A stretch of 64,000 nucleotides of DNA from Acetobacterium sp. KB-1 (GCF_003260995.1 NZ_CP030040.1:124001-188000), one strand, 5' to 3'; positions 43,687-54,144 are shown, counted from the stretch's first letter. Translations and numbers: made by a program. Notes: generated by a model from the sequence alone, not told the origin.

Positions 43687-44307
43687 TTATTGATGCCGTT
43701 TAGTCAGCTCCTGGAATAGTGATTCTAAATCCACATTCTGGTTATTAAGCAAGACCAGCAAATGGTAGATCAGATCCGAGGCTTCGTAGATCAGCTCTGC
43801 AGGATCGTTGTTTTTGGCGGCAATAATGGTTTCAGCAGATTCTTCGCCTATTTTTTTACATATTTTATCGACTCCTTTTTCAAACAGGTAGTTGGTATAA
43901 GACCCTTCAACCGGGTTTACTTTGCGGTCGGCAATGAGATTGTAAAGCATCGTCAGTACTTCCATATTGCCCAGGTTTGTTTCCGGATTTACAGCCAGGT
44001 TACGATAAAAACAGGAAGTATTGCCGGTGTGGCAGGCTGGGCCAGCAGGAATAACTTGAAGTAGCAGCGTGTCGCCGTCGCAGTCATAATCAACTTTTAC
44101 GACGGTTTGGGTATTGCCGGACGTTTCACCTTTGATCCATAAGCCTTGCCTACTGCGACTGTAAAAGGTGGCTTTTTTAGTATCCAGCGTCAATTTCAAT
44201 GCTTCTTCGTTCATCCAGGCCATCATCAGTACCTGACGGGTTTCATAATCCTGAACGATGGCAGCAACCAAGCCCGCCTCGTTATATTTTATATTTTCCA
44301 AATCCAT
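43687..44307 (-). CDS. hisIE: phosphoribosyl-AMP cyclohydrolase/phosphoribosyl-ATP pyrophosphatase HisIE
   Basis: A 206-residue fusion for steps two and three of histidine synthesis. The N-terminal ~110 residues are the cyclohydrolase ([41 protein letters not shown]). The C-terminal ~90 are the pyrophosphohydrolase ([33 protein letters not shown]). It is the last gene of a nine-gene operon, 11 bases after hisF. Confidence 0.97.
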   Translation of the reverse strand: MDLENIKYNEAGLVAAIVQDYETRQVLMMAWMNEEALKLTLDTKKATFYSRSRQGLWIKGETSGNTQTVVKVDYDCDGDTLLLQVIPAGPACHTGNTSCFYRNLAVNPETNLGNMEVLTMLYNLIADRKVNPVEGSYTNYLFEKGVDKICKKIGEESAETIIAAKNNDPAELIYEASDLIYHLLVLLNNQNVDLESLFQELTKRHQ

Positions 44308-44318
44308 GGTTTACCTTT

Positions 44319-45077
44319 CTATACCCGTCTGACAGGTATTTGTTGATCGTGTAAGAAGTTTTTTAAATCAACAATGGGAATTTCTTTATAGTGAAAAACG
44401 GATGCCGCCAGCGCTGCATCGGCGCCGATTTTTAATACTGTGGCAAAGTCTTCCATTTTTCCGGCCCCGCCGGAGGCAATAATCGGAATGGTCAGAAGAC
44501 GGGAGAGTTTCTGGTTGAGCTCCAGATCATAGCCTTTTTTAACCCCATCGGTATCGATGGAGTTGATGCAGATCTCTCCGGCACCCAGATCCTGACCCTG
44601 TTTGGCCCATTCAATGGCATCAATGCCAGTGTTTTCCCGGCCGCCTTTAACATAGACATCCCAGGAACCCTTATTGTTGCGCTTGGCGTCGATCGATAAA
44701 ACCACACATTGAGCCCCAAAACGAAGGGCGGCTTCGCGGATCAGCTGGGGGTTTTTAACGGCCGATGAATTAACCGAAACCTTATCGGCGCCGGCCATCA
44801 GCACTTTGCGAAAATCTTCGACCTTGCTGATACCGCCGCCAATGGTAAAGGGGATGCGGATGGCTTCAGCCACTTTTTCAACAATATGAATAAAAATATC
44901 GCGATCTTCATAGCTGGCGGTGATATCATAGAAAACCAGTTCGTCGGCGCCCTGGTCGGAGTAGTACCGCCCCAGTTCGACCGGATCGGCGACATCCTGA
45001 ATATTCTGAAATTTTTTACCTTTTACCACCCGGCCGTGATCCACGTCCAGGCAGGGGATGATCCGTTTAGTCAGCAT
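44319..45077 (-). CDS. hisF: imidazole glycerol phosphate synthase cyclase subunit HisF
   Basis: A 252-residue TIM barrel, starting [20 protein letters not shown] with the catalytic Asp11, and later INSIDTDG with the second catalytic Asp. With HisH it forms imidazole glycerol phosphate and AICAR. It overlaps the end of hisA by seven bases. Confidence 0.98.
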   Translation of the reverse strand: MLTKRIIPCLDVDHGRVVKGKKFQNIQDVADPVELGRYYSDQGADELVFYDITASYEDRDIFIHIVEKVAEAIRIPFTIGGGISKVEDFRKVLMAGADKVSVNSSAVKNPQLIREAALRFGAQCVVLSIDAKRNNKGSWDVYVKGGRENTGIDAIEWAKQGQDLGAGEICINSIDTDGVKKGYDLELNQKLSRLLTIPIIASGGAGKMEDFATVLKIGADAALAASVFHYKEIPIVDLKNFLHDQQIPVRRV

Positions 45078-45793
45078 GATTTGAGCTCCTCTTGCAACAG
45101 TTTTTCCAGATCGATGGCTCCTTCATACAGAGCTTTTCCGGTAATGGCGCCGTAAAGCCCCATTTCCTGAAGACGGATCAAGTCTGCTGATTTAGAGATG
45201 CCGCCAGAAGCGATGATATCAATTTTTAAATTATCATTGAGAACTTTGAGCATCTCAAAATTAGGACCAGTCATCATGCCGTCTTTTGATATGTCGGTGT
45301 AAACCAGCGTTGACAGACCCAGTTTTTCTAAGTTGCTGGCCAGTTCAAGCGCTTCAATGTTGCTGCTTTGCACCCAGCCTTCGGTGCAGACTAAACCATT
45401 TTTAGCATCAATGGAAACGCAGACTTTTTCATCATAGAGATCCAGGAGTTTAACAATAAAGTCGAAATCTTTAACGGCCTGGGTACCGATGATGATCCGG
45501 GTAACACCGCTGTCGATATAGTCCCTGGCAATTTCCAGTGTTCGAATACCACCGCCAAGTTCCACCGGAATATCTAGAGCGGTAACAATGTCTTTAACCA
45601 GTTTTAGATTTTTCGGCTGGCCGTCAAAGGCACCATCCAGATCGACCAGATGCAGATACTGGGCTCCCTTGGACTGCCAATTCAGGGCGACATCCACCGG
45701 GTTGTCAAAATAAATGGTTTCAGCATCCTTCTGCCCTTGCATCAGGCGGACGCATTTACCGTTTTTTAAATCGATGGCTGGAAATACAATCAT
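45071..45793 (-). CDS. hisA: phosphoribosylformimino-AICAR ribotide isomerase HisA
   Basis: A 240-residue TIM barrel ([20 protein letters not shown] with the catalytic Asp8; [23 protein letters not shown] with the catalytic Asp). It isomerises ProFAR to PRFAR. Four-base overlap with hisH upstream. Confidence 0.98.
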   Translation of the reverse strand: MIVFPAIDLKNGKCVRLMQGQKDAETIYFDNPVDVALNWQSKGAQYLHLVDLDGAFDGQPKNLKLVKDIVTALDIPVELGGGIRTLEIARDYIDSGVTRIIIGTQAVKDFDFIVKLLDLYDEKVCVSIDAKNGLVCTEGWVQSSNIEALELASNLEKLGLSTLVYTDISKDGMMTGPNFEMLKVLNDNLKIDIIASGGISKSADLIRLQEMGLYGAITGKALYEGAIDLEKLLQEELKSC

Positions 45794-46398
45794 GATATTA
45801 TCTCCTTAAAGTTTTTTAGTAGTTGGAAGCCCACGTTGGAGCTTTTTTCCGGATGAAACTGCATCCCAATGACGTTGTCCTTGCGAACAATCGCGGGGAC
45901 CTTGACGCTGTATTCGGCATAGGCGACGACATCATCAAAGTTCTCCGGATTGGCATAGTAGGAATGGACAAAATAGACATAGTCTTTGGTTCCAATGTTT
46001 GCGACCAGCGGACTGCTTTGGTTGATCACCAGATTGTTCCAACCCATATGGGGGATTTTTATCCCGGGAGCGTCGAATTTGACGATTTCTCCGGGGATAT
46101 AGGAGAGTCCGGAAAATTCACCGTCCTCATAGCTTTTATCAAAAAGTAGTTGCATCCCGAGGCAGATTCCCATCAGGAGCTTGCCTTTTTTGACATTGTC
46201 ATTAAGGGCATCAATGAGATCAAATTTCCTCAGGTTGTCCATGGCGTCGGAGAAAGCTCCAACCCCGGGCAAAATGATGGCATCAGACGCATCCAGGACC
46301 TTTTTATCGCGGGTGATGGTGCCGGAAAGGCCGACATCACCGAGTGCGGTATAGACATTTTTTAAATTTCCGACATCGTAGTCGACAATTGCGATCAA
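45790..46398 (-). CDS. hisH: imidazole glycerol phosphate synthase glutaminase subunit HisH
   Basis: A 202-residue class I glutamine amidotransferase. The nucleophile Cys lies in GICLGMQLLF and the His/Glu pair in QFHPEKSS. It supplies ammonia to HisF. It starts with TTG after CAGGAGG. Confidence 0.97.
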   Translation of the reverse strand: MIAIVDYDVGNLKNVYTALGDVGLSGTITRDKKVLDASDAIILPGVGAFSDAMDNLRKFDLIDALNDNVKKGKLLMGICLGMQLLFDKSYEDGEFSGLSYIPGEIVKFDAPGIKIPHMGWNNLVINQSSPLVANIGTKDYVYFVHSYYANPENFDDVVAYAEYSVKVPAIVRKDNVIGMQFHPEKSSNVGFQLLKNFKEIIS

Positions 46399-46412
46399 TG
46401 GTTGTCCTCCTG

Positions 46413-47000
46413 TTATTCTATTATTCCTTTAGTGGATGGAATTTCGGTATTACCCGCTTCGATCGTGCAGGCATCTTTTAGTGTTTGCCCCAGCGATTTA
46501 AAAATCCCCTCCACAATATGGTGGTTATTTTTGCCGTAGAGGGAAGTCACGTGAAGGGTTATTTTACTGTTGCTGGTAAAGGCCTGAAAGAACTCTTCTA
46601 ACATTTCAGTTTCAAAGTCGCCGATAAACTCCCGGTTGAGGGGGACATCGAAAACGAGGGTGCTGCGGCCGCTGATGTCCACACAGGTGCGGCACAGGGC
46701 CTCATCCATGGGGGTGAAGGCAAAGGCATAACGATTGATGCCGGCCTTGTCCCCCAACGCATCATAAAAAGCTTTTCCCAGCAGAATACCAATGTCTTCA
46801 ATGGCGTGGTGGTTGTCCGCTTCGTCACCGTGGGCAGCGATAGAGAGATCAAATCTTCCGTGTTTGGTGAAGAGCGTCAGCATATGATCAAAAAAACCAA
46901 CGCCGGTGTTGATCTTGGCTACTCCAGATCCGTCAATATTGAGTGAAAGTGAAATTTCGGTCTCGGTGGTGGACCGGCTTAATGTGCTTTTACGCTTCAT
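46413..47000 (-). CDS. hisB: imidazoleglycerol-phosphate dehydratase HisB
   Basis: A 195-residue monofunctional dehydratase. The two metal-binding His-rich motifs are GFFDHMLTLFTKHG...DNHHAIED and NNHHIVEG. There is no fused histidinol-phosphatase domain, and no HisJ/HisN gene lies in the operon. It overlaps the end of hisC by 11 bases. Confidence 0.98.
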   Translation of the reverse strand: MKRKSTLSRSTTETEISLSLNIDGSGVAKINTGVGFFDHMLTLFTKHGRFDLSIAAHGDEADNHHAIEDIGILLGKAFYDALGDKAGINRYAFAFTPMDEALCRTCVDISGRSTLVFDVPLNREFIGDFETEMLEEFFQAFTSNSKITLHVTSLYGKNNHHIVEGIFKSLGQTLKDACTIEAGNTEIPSTKGIIE

Positions 47001-48054
47001 TGTACACGACCTCCTTGATAATATCCAGAATCTTTTGGTTTTCCTGGGGTTTTCCGATGGAAAAACGAATACTGCCGGGAGTGGCGTCCGTTTTTATAAA
47101 ACGTTTGATTAGAATGCTTTGCGCAAGGAGCGCTTCATAGATGGCTTCAGCCCGGTCGGTCTCAAAATAAATAAAATTGGCGCCGGATGGATAAAGGGTC
47201 ACACCGGGGAAGGTTTCCAGCACACGCATCGCTTTTTGTCGCTCTGCCTTTAGAATTTCCAGATTTCTAAGGATCGCATCGCGGTTTTTCAAGGCGATGA
47301 CGGCCAATTTCTGGGTCAGAACATTGAGGTTGTAAGGCCCCTTAACCTTGTAAAGAATATCAATAACACCTTTGTTTCCCAGGGCATAGCCGCAGCGGAT
47401 GCCGGCCAGACCGAAGGCCTTGGAAAAGGTTCGCAGCACCAGCAAGCGGGGGTATTTTTCCAGCAGATCAACACCCGATTCACCGAAGAACTCGATATAG
47501 GCTTCGTCCAGGATCACCAGCGAAGGGACCGAATCCAATAGTTTGATAATATCCGCGCGACAAAAAATATAGCCAGTGGGGTTGTTGGGGTTACAGATAT
47601 AAAGCAGTTTGGCTTGATTTTCTTTTGCGGCCGTAATCATGCCTTCCACATCGGGAATGTGTCCCGGCAGATCGGGCACCATGATATGGCTGGCATTGGC
47701 AATGGTGGCCCAGATGTCATACATGGCAAAGGAGGGTGTGTGGGAGACCACCACATCACCGGGATCCACAAAGGCCTGGTTGATCATGGCAATCAGCTCG
47801 TCAGAACCGGAGCCACAGACAATGCCTTCGCCCGGGACACCGGTATAGTCGGTGATGGCTTCGATCAGTTCCGGAAAACAAGCCTCCGGGTAGCGGTTTA
47901 AATCAGTATTACAGATCTCGTCGCTAAACTTTCGTTTGAGCTGCATGGGAAAATCATAGGGACTTTCATTGGCATTGACGATAATTTCAAACTGCGGGGC
48001 ATCGACCTTGTAGGCAATTAATTGTTGGATGTTTTTTCGTATCAGTGATTCCAT
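46990..48054 (-). CDS. hisC: histidinol-phosphate aminotransferase HisC
   Basis: A 354-residue PLP enzyme, fold type I. The PLP-lysine is in TFSKAFGLAGIRCG and NPNNPTGY and the aspartate in VILDEAYIEF are typical. Its start overlaps the hisD stop (TAATG). Confidence 0.97.
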   Translation of the reverse strand: MESLIRKNIQQLIAYKVDAPQFEIIVNANESPYDFPMQLKRKFSDEICNTDLNRYPEACFPELIEAITDYTGVPGEGIVCGSGSDELIAMINQAFVDPGDVVVSHTPSFAMYDIWATIANASHIMVPDLPGHIPDVEGMITAAKENQAKLLYICNPNNPTGYIFCRADIIKLLDSVPSLVILDEAYIEFFGESGVDLLEKYPRLLVLRTFSKAFGLAGIRCGYALGNKGVIDILYKVKGPYNLNVLTQKLAVIALKNRDAILRNLEILKAERQKAMRVLETFPGVTLYPSGANFIYFETDRAEAIYEALLAQSILIKRFIKTDATPGSIRFSIGKPQENQKILDIIKEVVYNEA

Positions 48055-49334
48055 TAGTCTTCAAACCGCCTTTCAACTGCTTTGGCATGGGCATCCAATC
48101 CTTCACAACGGGCAAAGGAGGCAATCTTTGGATAGACTGACTGCAATGCGGCCTGATCATAGGAGAGAATGCTGGATTTTTTTAGATAGTCATAGACTCC
48201 CAGAGGTGAGGAGAATTTGGCTGTGCCGGAAGTCGGCAGGGTGTGGTTGGGTCCGGCAAAATAATCACCCAGAGGTTCTGGGGTGTAAGCGCCCATAAAG
48301 ATGGCGCCAGCGTTCTTTACCTTTTCCAGCGAAGCCATAGGGTCTTTGATCAGCAGTTCCAGATGCTCGGGAGCAATCTGGTTAGACAACTCAAAGGCTT
48401 CATCGAGATCTTTGACAATAAAGACAAAGCCATAGTCATCGACTGATTTTTTGGCAATTTCTTTGCGACTTAAGTCTTTACTGATCTGGCGGTAGACTTC
48501 TTCAATGACTTGTTCTCCCAGTTCGGCTGAGGTGGTCACCAGAATCGGCATCGCCAGTTCGTCGTGTTCGGCCTGAGACAGCAGATCGGCAGCGGCATAA
48601 ACCGGGTTGGCATTTTCATCGGCAATGATTAGCACCTCGCTGGGTCCGGCAATCATATCAATATCGACCTTGCCAAAAACCTCTTTTTTAGCGGTGGCCA
48701 CATAAATATTACCGGGCCCAACAATTTTATTAACCGGTTTAATGGTTTCAGTGCCGTAGGCCAGGGCGGCAATCGCCTGAGCCCCGCCAAGTTTATAAAT
48801 TTCGTGGACACCGGCAATTTTGGCCGCAGCCAGGATCGTGGGGTTGATTTTTCCATCCCGTCCCGGTGGGGTCACCATCACCAGGGACTTTACCCCGGCC
48901 ACCAGCGCCGGAATGGCATCCATCAGCACGGTCGAGGGATAGGTGGCTTTGCCGCCGGGGACGTAAAGACCGACCCGCTCAATCGGGGTGATGTGCTGGC
49001 CCAGAATGACTCCCGGTTTAGGCGAATAGGTCCAGGTTGTTTCTAACTGTTTTTCGTGAAAATCACGAATGTTTTGGGCCGCCTCCCGGATGATATCCAG
49101 AAGTTCATCCGCAACCGCGGAAAAGGCGGTTTCGATTTCTTCTTCAGTGACCTGCAAGTGGGTCAGGACACAGTGATCAAGGGCCTGGGTGTAATACAAA
49201 AGGGCGGCATTGCCGTCATTTTTTACCCCTTTAATGATTTCCAGAACAGCGTTGTGAATATCCTCGCGCTCATCTTCTTTGCGTTTTAATATGGTGTCGA
49301 GATCCATGCCTTGTTTATAGATGATAGTTTTCAT
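48054..49334 (-). CDS. hisD: histidinol dehydrogenase HisD
   Basis: A 426-residue zinc enzyme catalysing the last two oxidations to histidine. Motifs: YVPGGKATYPSTVLM, KIVGPGNIYVATAKKEVFG, DMIAGPSEVLIIAD, and the catalytic EHLEL and GPNHTLPT near the C-terminus. The ATG at 49334 follows GGAGAGG; nine further in-frame residues upstream are not supported. Confidence 0.98.
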   Translation of the reverse strand: MKTIIYKQGMDLDTILKRKEDEREDIHNAVLEIIKGVKNDGNAALLYYTQALDHCVLTHLQVTEEEIETAFSAVADELLDIIREAAQNIRDFHEKQLETTWTYSPKPGVILGQHITPIERVGLYVPGGKATYPSTVLMDAIPALVAGVKSLVMVTPPGRDGKINPTILAAAKIAGVHEIYKLGGAQAIAALAYGTETIKPVNKIVGPGNIYVATAKKEVFGKVDIDMIAGPSEVLIIADENANPVYAAADLLSQAEHDELAMPILVTTSAELGEQVIEEVYRQISKDLSRKEIAKKSVDDYGFVFIVKDLDEAFELSNQIAPEHLELLIKDPMASLEKVKNAGAIFMGAYTPEPLGDYFAGPNHTLPTSGTAKFSSPLGVYDYLKKSSILSYDQAALQSVYPKIASFARCEGLDAHAKAVERRFED

Positions 49335-49389
49335 TATATTCCTCTCCATTTTTTTAAACAACCAGCTTTTATCGATAGCTCACTAATAG

Positions 49390-50010
49390 CTATAACTGGT
49401 TTTCAAATGCCTTGATAATGGGATCAATCATATCCCGCTTGGTTTTTAGGCTCACCTGATTGACAATTAGTCGGGAGCTGATCTCGCAGATTTCTGCCAG
49501 TACCGACAGCCCGTTTTCTTTTAGGGTATTGCCGCTTTCGACAATATCGACAATGCAGTCAGCCAGACCAATCAGCGGAGCCAACTCCACCGAACCGTTG
49601 ATTTTAATAATATCCACCAGTTGGTTCTTGGCATGAAAATAATCCTTGGCAATGACTGGGTATTTGGTGCCCACAATCATTTTTTTGCCATAGGGGATCG
49701 GTTGGTTTTTAAAGCCAGCCACACACATTTTGCATTTGCCGATGTCAAGGTTTAGCATCTCATAAACCTGGGCAGGATGTTCTAACAGCACATCCTTACC
49801 AACAATGCCAATATCGGCAGCGCCTTTTTCGACATAGGTGGGAACATCCGGTGATTTCACCAGAAAAAACTCAATCGTCCCGGTAGTGTCAGTAAAAATC
49901 AGTTTTCGGCTTTTTTCTGAGTAGTCTAAAAAAACATAACCCAGATCAGTTAACAGCTCAATTGCTTTTTTGGCCACACGGCCCTTGGCCAGGGCGAATC
50001 GGATCACCAT
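49390..50010 (-). CDS. hisG: ATP phosphoribosyltransferase, short form HisG
   Basis: A 206-residue catalytic subunit of the first step, lacking the C-terminal regulatory domain. Motifs: ALAKGRVAKKAIELL, AADIGIVGKDVL and the PRPP loop DIVESGNTLKENGL. Short HisG needs HisZ (encoded directly upstream) for activity and histidine feedback (established knowledge). Confidence 0.97.
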   Translation of the reverse strand: MVIRFALAKGRVAKKAIELLTDLGYVFLDYSEKSRKLIFTDTTGTIEFFLVKSPDVPTYVEKGAADIGIVGKDVLLEHPAQVYEMLNLDIGKCKMCVAGFKNQPIPYGKKMIVGTKYPVIAKDYFHAKNQLVDIIKINGSVELAPLIGLADCIVDIVESGNTLKENGLSVLAEICEISSRLIVNQVSLKTKRDMIDPIIKAFENQL

Positions 50011-51267
50011 TTACATGACCTCACTTTCTGAACCAATTGTTTTGATTTCTAAGAATGCCCCGTCCATTTCAGAGAAGAGTTTGCCATCCATCAGGAAGTA
50101 TAGTACGGCATTTTTATAAAGGGCATTTTCTTTAAAAGATGTCACATGTTTTTCTTTCGTTTCGGTCATCAGAAACACTTCAGCGATTGATCCTTTTTTT
50201 CGTAATTGCTCCGCCATTTTGTAGGCATCGGCCTTTTGCGGATTTTCATAAAAAATTACATCGGTCTTTTGATCATCTCGCGGGAGTAGCTGGTGTTGCT
50301 CCATGTAATCAATCACTTTTAGTAGATCAATGGCAAAACCACAGGCCGGACGGGGAATACCAAATTTTTCTGACAGGTTGTTGTAACGTCCGCCGCTGAT
50401 CACCGGTTCGCCGCAGCTGTTGATATAGCCTTTAAAGTTGATATCGCTGTAATAGTTCATCTGATTGGTGAATCCAAGATCAAAACTGACATAGCCGGCC
50501 AGGCCAATGACTTCCAGATGGGCGTAGATTTCAGAAATCTTTTTTACAACCTGTTGCATTTTGTCATTGATGCATAGGGCTTTCATTTCTTTTAAGACGG
50601 TTTTCGGTTCGCCGTAGAGGAGCGGCAATTTAAGGATGACCGTTTTTTTAGCATCAGGCAAGGCCAGTTTTTCTAAATAACTTGCAATATCGCCAATGTT
50701 TTTGTTTTCGATGTATTTAAAGAGGGTTGCCTTTTCTTTGCAGGAGAAGGCCAGGTCATCAAATAAAAAATTAATAAACCCCACATGGCCCAAATCAATG
50801 TGGACGTCCTCAATGCCATTTTCAAGCAGCGAGCGAATCGCCAGGGCGATCACTTCGCCGTCGCATTCCGGGCTGTTGTTGCCAAAATATTCGATCCCAA
50901 TTTGGGTGATTTCTTTCTTAATGATCTCCGGTGATGAAAAATTCCGATAGATATTAGTCTGGTAAGAGAATTTGATGATCTCCTGAGAATTAGGATGATT
51001 CATGGCGGCCATCCGGGTGACTGGCAGGGTGGCATCCGGCTTTAGCACAAGAACCTTACCTTGATGATTGACCAGCTTGAAAAGATCGTCGCTGGGAATG
51101 GAATCTTCATTGACGTATAGATCATAGGTTTCAAAGGTGGGGGTGGAAATCTGATGATAGCCAAAGGAACGGTAAAGTGACATAAGTTTTGCGTTGATCT
51201 GCTGCAGGGCGAAATAATCCTGGTGTTGGATGTTTTCAAAGCCGTCGATGGAATAATTAAAAAGCAT
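50011..51267 (-). CDS. hisZ: ATP phosphoribosyltransferase regulatory subunit HisZ
   Basis: A 418-residue class II aminoacyl-tRNA synthetase-like protein related to HisRS but without the anticodon and catalytic set of a synthetase. Motif regions: LKPDATLPVTRMAA, YQTNIYRN, SGGRYNNL and CGFAIDL. The ATG at 51267 follows AAGGAGGT. It is first in the his operon and completes the HisZ-HisG octamer. Confidence 0.95.
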   Translation of the reverse strand: MLFNYSIDGFENIQHQDYFALQQINAKLMSLYRSFGYHQISTPTFETYDLYVNEDSIPSDDLFKLVNHQGKVLVLKPDATLPVTRMAAMNHPNSQEIIKFSYQTNIYRNFSSPEIIKKEITQIGIEYFGNNSPECDGEVIALAIRSLLENGIEDVHIDLGHVGFINFLFDDLAFSCKEKATLFKYIENKNIGDIASYLEKLALPDAKKTVILKLPLLYGEPKTVLKEMKALCINDKMQQVVKKISEIYAHLEVIGLAGYVSFDLGFTNQMNYYSDINFKGYINSCGEPVISGGRYNNLSEKFGIPRPACGFAIDLLKVIDYMEQHQLLPRDDQKTDVIFYENPQKADAYKMAEQLRKKGSIAEVFLMTETKEKHVTSFKENALYKNAVLYFLMDGKLFSEMDGAFLEIKTIGSESEVM

Positions 51268-51326
51268 ATGAACCTCCTTGTTCAACGTCGTGCTTTAATA
51301 CTGTAGTCTGATAAAGTGATATATTA

Positions 51327-51354
51327 ATTGTAACATTTATTTATGGTTTGTCAA
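51327..51354 (-). promoter_or_regulatory. promoter of the his operon
   Basis: On the minus strand TTGACA (51349-51354), a 16-base spacer and TACAAT (51327-51332), about 60 bases before the hisZ ATG. The short leader shows no T-box or histidine leader peptide. Confidence 0.75.
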
Positions 51355-51639
51355 AGCATTTATGCGGTTTTTTTAATTATTTTATGAATTCGCCATTTAA
51401 GCGTATCGACAAAAATAATTTTTGATTCCGTACCCGAAAAATGGTGTCAAATCCAGATGAGAATCGCTTTTTTTATAATACTCAAAATAAAAAGGGTCGG
51501 TAATGGATTTTGTTGACAGATTGTATTATAATATATCTATGAATTGAAGGCAAATATACAAAAGAATCATCTTTAGTGAAAATATGGCGATGTGCGTTAA
51601 ATCAATAACAGTAAGACATCAGAAAGTAAGGTGTTCAGA
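51355..51639. other. divergent intergenic region
   Basis: AT-rich sequence between the his promoter and the PAS/GGDEF gene. A TTGACA at 51513 and a TATAAT at 51527 are visible but too close together to be one promoter. I see no RNA gene, repeat or other ORF. Confidence 0.5.
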
Positions 51640-53460
51640 ATGCTGAATGAGTTAAATGTTTTTTCAGAAGAGAATTTGATAACGATGGCGGTGATTTTAA
51701 CCATTGTTTTTTTTAGTTTGGTTGGTGGTGCAGGCTATCACTTTACAAAAATGAAAAAAAGGCGTGAAGAATGGCAACAAACTGAAAAAATGTATCAGGG
51801 TGTTTTTAACCAGGTTACTGAGAGTGTCATTATTGTTGATAATGAAGGGATTATATTCAAGGCGAATGATACGTTTCTAAATTATCAGGGAAAACCTGCA
51901 GATAAAATTATTGGCAAAAGCATCCAGCGTATTCCGATGGATTATGTTTTTGAAGAGGAACGGGATGAACTGAATAAGGCGATTGCGCAAAAGGGTGTTT
52001 ATGAAAGAGATATCAAATTTTTTCATAAAAGCGGCGAAGTGATCCCAATTCATCTGGTCTTTAAACCGCTAAAAATGCGTGACAAAAAAGGGTGCGAAAA
52101 GAGCTATCTGATTATAACGGGAAAAGATTTAAAAAAGGCCAATGAGAAGGATGCATATATCAGCCAGCAAAAAGAAGAACTCCTGGAAATTCAACGTCTT
52201 GCTCATTTGGGTTACTGGGAAATGAATTATTTAACAAAAAAAATTTACTGGTCAAGGGAACTTTATAGTATACTGGGTTATGAAGAAGGGGAAGTTGAAC
52301 CCAATCTTGACATCATTTATTGGATGGCCTATGAGGATGATCAAAACCGCGTTTGGAAAGCATTCCTGCGGGCATTTCAAGCTCAGGAGAAGGTCGATAC
52401 TCATTATCGCATAAAAAATAATCGCGGAGAAATTCGGGACATTTACTTAAGAGTACGACATTATTTTACAAAAGATAACGAACATCAGCGAACAATTGGG
52501 ATTCTCCAGGATGTCACAAAACAGGTTGATTTGCGAGAAGAATTGAATGCCCAGCTTGTTTTTACAGATAAGGTTCTAAACAATAGCCGGCTTTTGTTTA
52601 TTGAATTCAATAATGCTTTTGAAGTCCTCAGTATTAATCATGTGGTTCATCAATTAAGTGGAATAAATTATGATGAGGTTGAAGATAAGAACTTACGGGA
52701 TATTTTTGGGAATCTTAAACGTCTCCATCGAAAATTCATAAATGAAAACCTGGATTTCAAAAAACCGTTGCCTTTTAAGGATCACAAAGGGAATATTCAC
52801 TATATCCAATGGGATCATGCGACGTTTACCAGAAGAGATGGAAAAAATACCAATATTCTGCTTGGAATCGACGTTACCGACACTATTGAAAAGAGAAAAG
52901 CTTTGGAAGCGGCTTTTATCCAAGACCCGATAACCAAACTCCCCAATCGTTATAAATTAGAACAGGTTTTGGGAAATTATTTTAGTAAATGCAAAAATAA
53001 TTCGGAAAAGCATCTGGCTTTGATCTTTATTCATCTTGAGGGACTTCACACAGTCGGTGATGCTTTTGGTCAAACGATTGAAGATCAGTTGATCCAATCT
53101 TTAAGTGAACAATTATATGATGTTATTGGGAAGTATGGGTTACTAGTTCGTCGCTACTCGGATCAGTTTGCGCTATTCTATCCCTGTGATTCAAGCATAA
53201 AAATAATTCTTGAAATCTGTCAGATGATTACGGACTTACTTAGTAATCCCTTCATTATTGAAGGAAACGCTTTTATTTTAAGAAACCACATTGGTGTTTC
53301 CAAATATCCGGATCACGCTACAAATAAAGAAGATTTGATCCGTTTTGGCAGTGCTGCGATGCATGAAGCCCAGCGATTGGATCTGGATTGCTATTTTTAT
53401 CACGATTCCCTAGGAAAGAAATTAAAAAGTAAAGTAAATGGATATGAACTAAACAACTAA
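51640..53460 (+). CDS. membrane PAS-PAS protein with degenerate GGDEF domain
   Basis: A 606-residue signalling protein. One membrane span is at about residues 14-32. A PAS domain follows (about 45-165, VDNEGIIFKAN), then a second PAS/PAC (about 180-310, GYWEMNYLTKKIYWSRELYSIL) and a weaker third (about 315-430). The C-terminal ~170 residues align with a GGDEF domain starting DPITKLPNRYKLE, but the active-site loop reads RRYSDQFALF in place of GGDEF, so it is probably not a cyclase. No EAL domain is present. The ATG at 51640 follows AAGGTG. It may bind c-di-GMP or nucleotide, or act by protein contact. Confidence 0.85.
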   Translation: MLNELNVFSEENLITMAVILTIVFFSLVGGAGYHFTKMKKRREEWQQTEKMYQGVFNQVTESVIIVDNEGIIFKANDTFLNYQGKPADKIIGKSIQRIPMDYVFEEERDELNKAIAQKGVYERDIKFFHKSGEVIPIHLVFKPLKMRDKKGCEKSYLIITGKDLKKANEKDAYISQQKEELLEIQRLAHLGYWEMNYLTKKIYWSRELYSILGYEEGEVEPNLDIIYWMAYEDDQNRVWKAFLRAFQAQEKVDTHYRIKNNRGEIRDIYLRVRHYFTKDNEHQRTIGILQDVTKQVDLREELNAQLVFTDKVLNNSRLLFIEFNNAFEVLSINHVVHQLSGINYDEVEDKNLRDIFGNLKRLHRKFINENLDFKKPLPFKDHKGNIHYIQWDHATFTRRDGKNTNILLGIDVTDTIEKRKALEAAFIQDPITKLPNRYKLEQVLGNYFSKCKNNSEKHLALIFIHLEGLHTVGDAFGQTIEDQLIQSLSEQLYDVIGKYGLLVRRYSDQFALFYPCDSSIKIILEICQMITDLLSNPFIIEGNAFILRNHIGVSKYPDHATNKEDLIRFGSAAMHEAQRLDLDCYFYHDSLGKKLKSKVNGYELNN

Positions 53461-53476
53461 ATTTGAGGAGTCATCT

Positions 53477-54121
53477 ATGACCTATAAGTGTGTGGTTTTC
53501 GATTTTGACGGTACCCTTGCGGATACTGAGGAGAAAGCCTTTAATATATATAACAGTCTGGCAAAAAAATATAAGTACAGCACAGTCACTATGGAAGAAT
53601 TACAGCATATCAAAAATCTTCACATCAAAGAGATCAAGGAAATTGTGGATATCCCTTTTTACAAATTCCCCCGGGCAATCCGGGATGGACAAAAGATGAT
53701 GAGAAAAGAATCAAGCGAAATTCATGCTTTCGCTCCGGATATTCATGATTTTTTTACAGCACTGCGTAAAGAAACCGATCATATTGGGATACTTACCTCC
53801 AATATTAAAAAAACCGTTTCTGATTTTTTAATAACCTATGATATTAGTCATGAGATTGAGTTTATCATGTGTTCCGCACTCATGTCCAAGTCAAAAAAAA
53901 TCAAGAAAGTTCTGCGAAAGCATGACATTAAGCCTGACGAAATGCTTTATATCGGGGATGAGGTTCGTGATATAGAAGCCTGCCAAAAGGCCGGGGTGGA
54001 TGTGGTTGCTGTTAAATGGGGATACAATTCCCCCTTTGCACTTGAAAAATGTAAGCCCACTTTTATGATTGATACCATATGGGATGTCATTGATATTGTT
54101 AGAACAAACAACAAACCTTAA
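53477..54121 (+). CDS. HAD-superfamily hydrolase (phosphoglycolate phosphatase-like)
   Basis: A 214-residue HAD phosphatase with the nucleophile motif VVFDFDGTLADTE (Asp9, Asp11), motif II LTSN, a Lys-rich motif III region and motif IV YIGDEVRDIEA. A helical cap lies between motifs I and II, subclass I. It acts on a small phosphorylated metabolite, not identifiable here. GAGGAG precedes the ATG, 16 bases after the PAS/GGDEF gene, probably the same transcript. It is not histidinol phosphatase by any visible feature. Confidence 0.88.
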   Translation: MTYKCVVFDFDGTLADTEEKAFNIYNSLAKKYKYSTVTMEELQHIKNLHIKEIKEIVDIPFYKFPRAIRDGQKMMRKESSEIHAFAPDIHDFFTALRKETDHIGILTSNIKKTVSDFLITYDISHEIEFIMCSALMSKSKKIKKVLRKHDIKPDEMLYIGDEVRDIEACQKAGVDVVAVKWGYNSPFALEKCKPTFMIDTIWDVIDIVRTNNKP

Positions 54122-54144
54122 ATGAGATTGGCTCGCTAACTAGA

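Noticed and set aside
51268-51326. T-box or histidine leader before the his operon
   Set aside because: The leader is only about 60 bases, without T-box motifs or a run of His codons.
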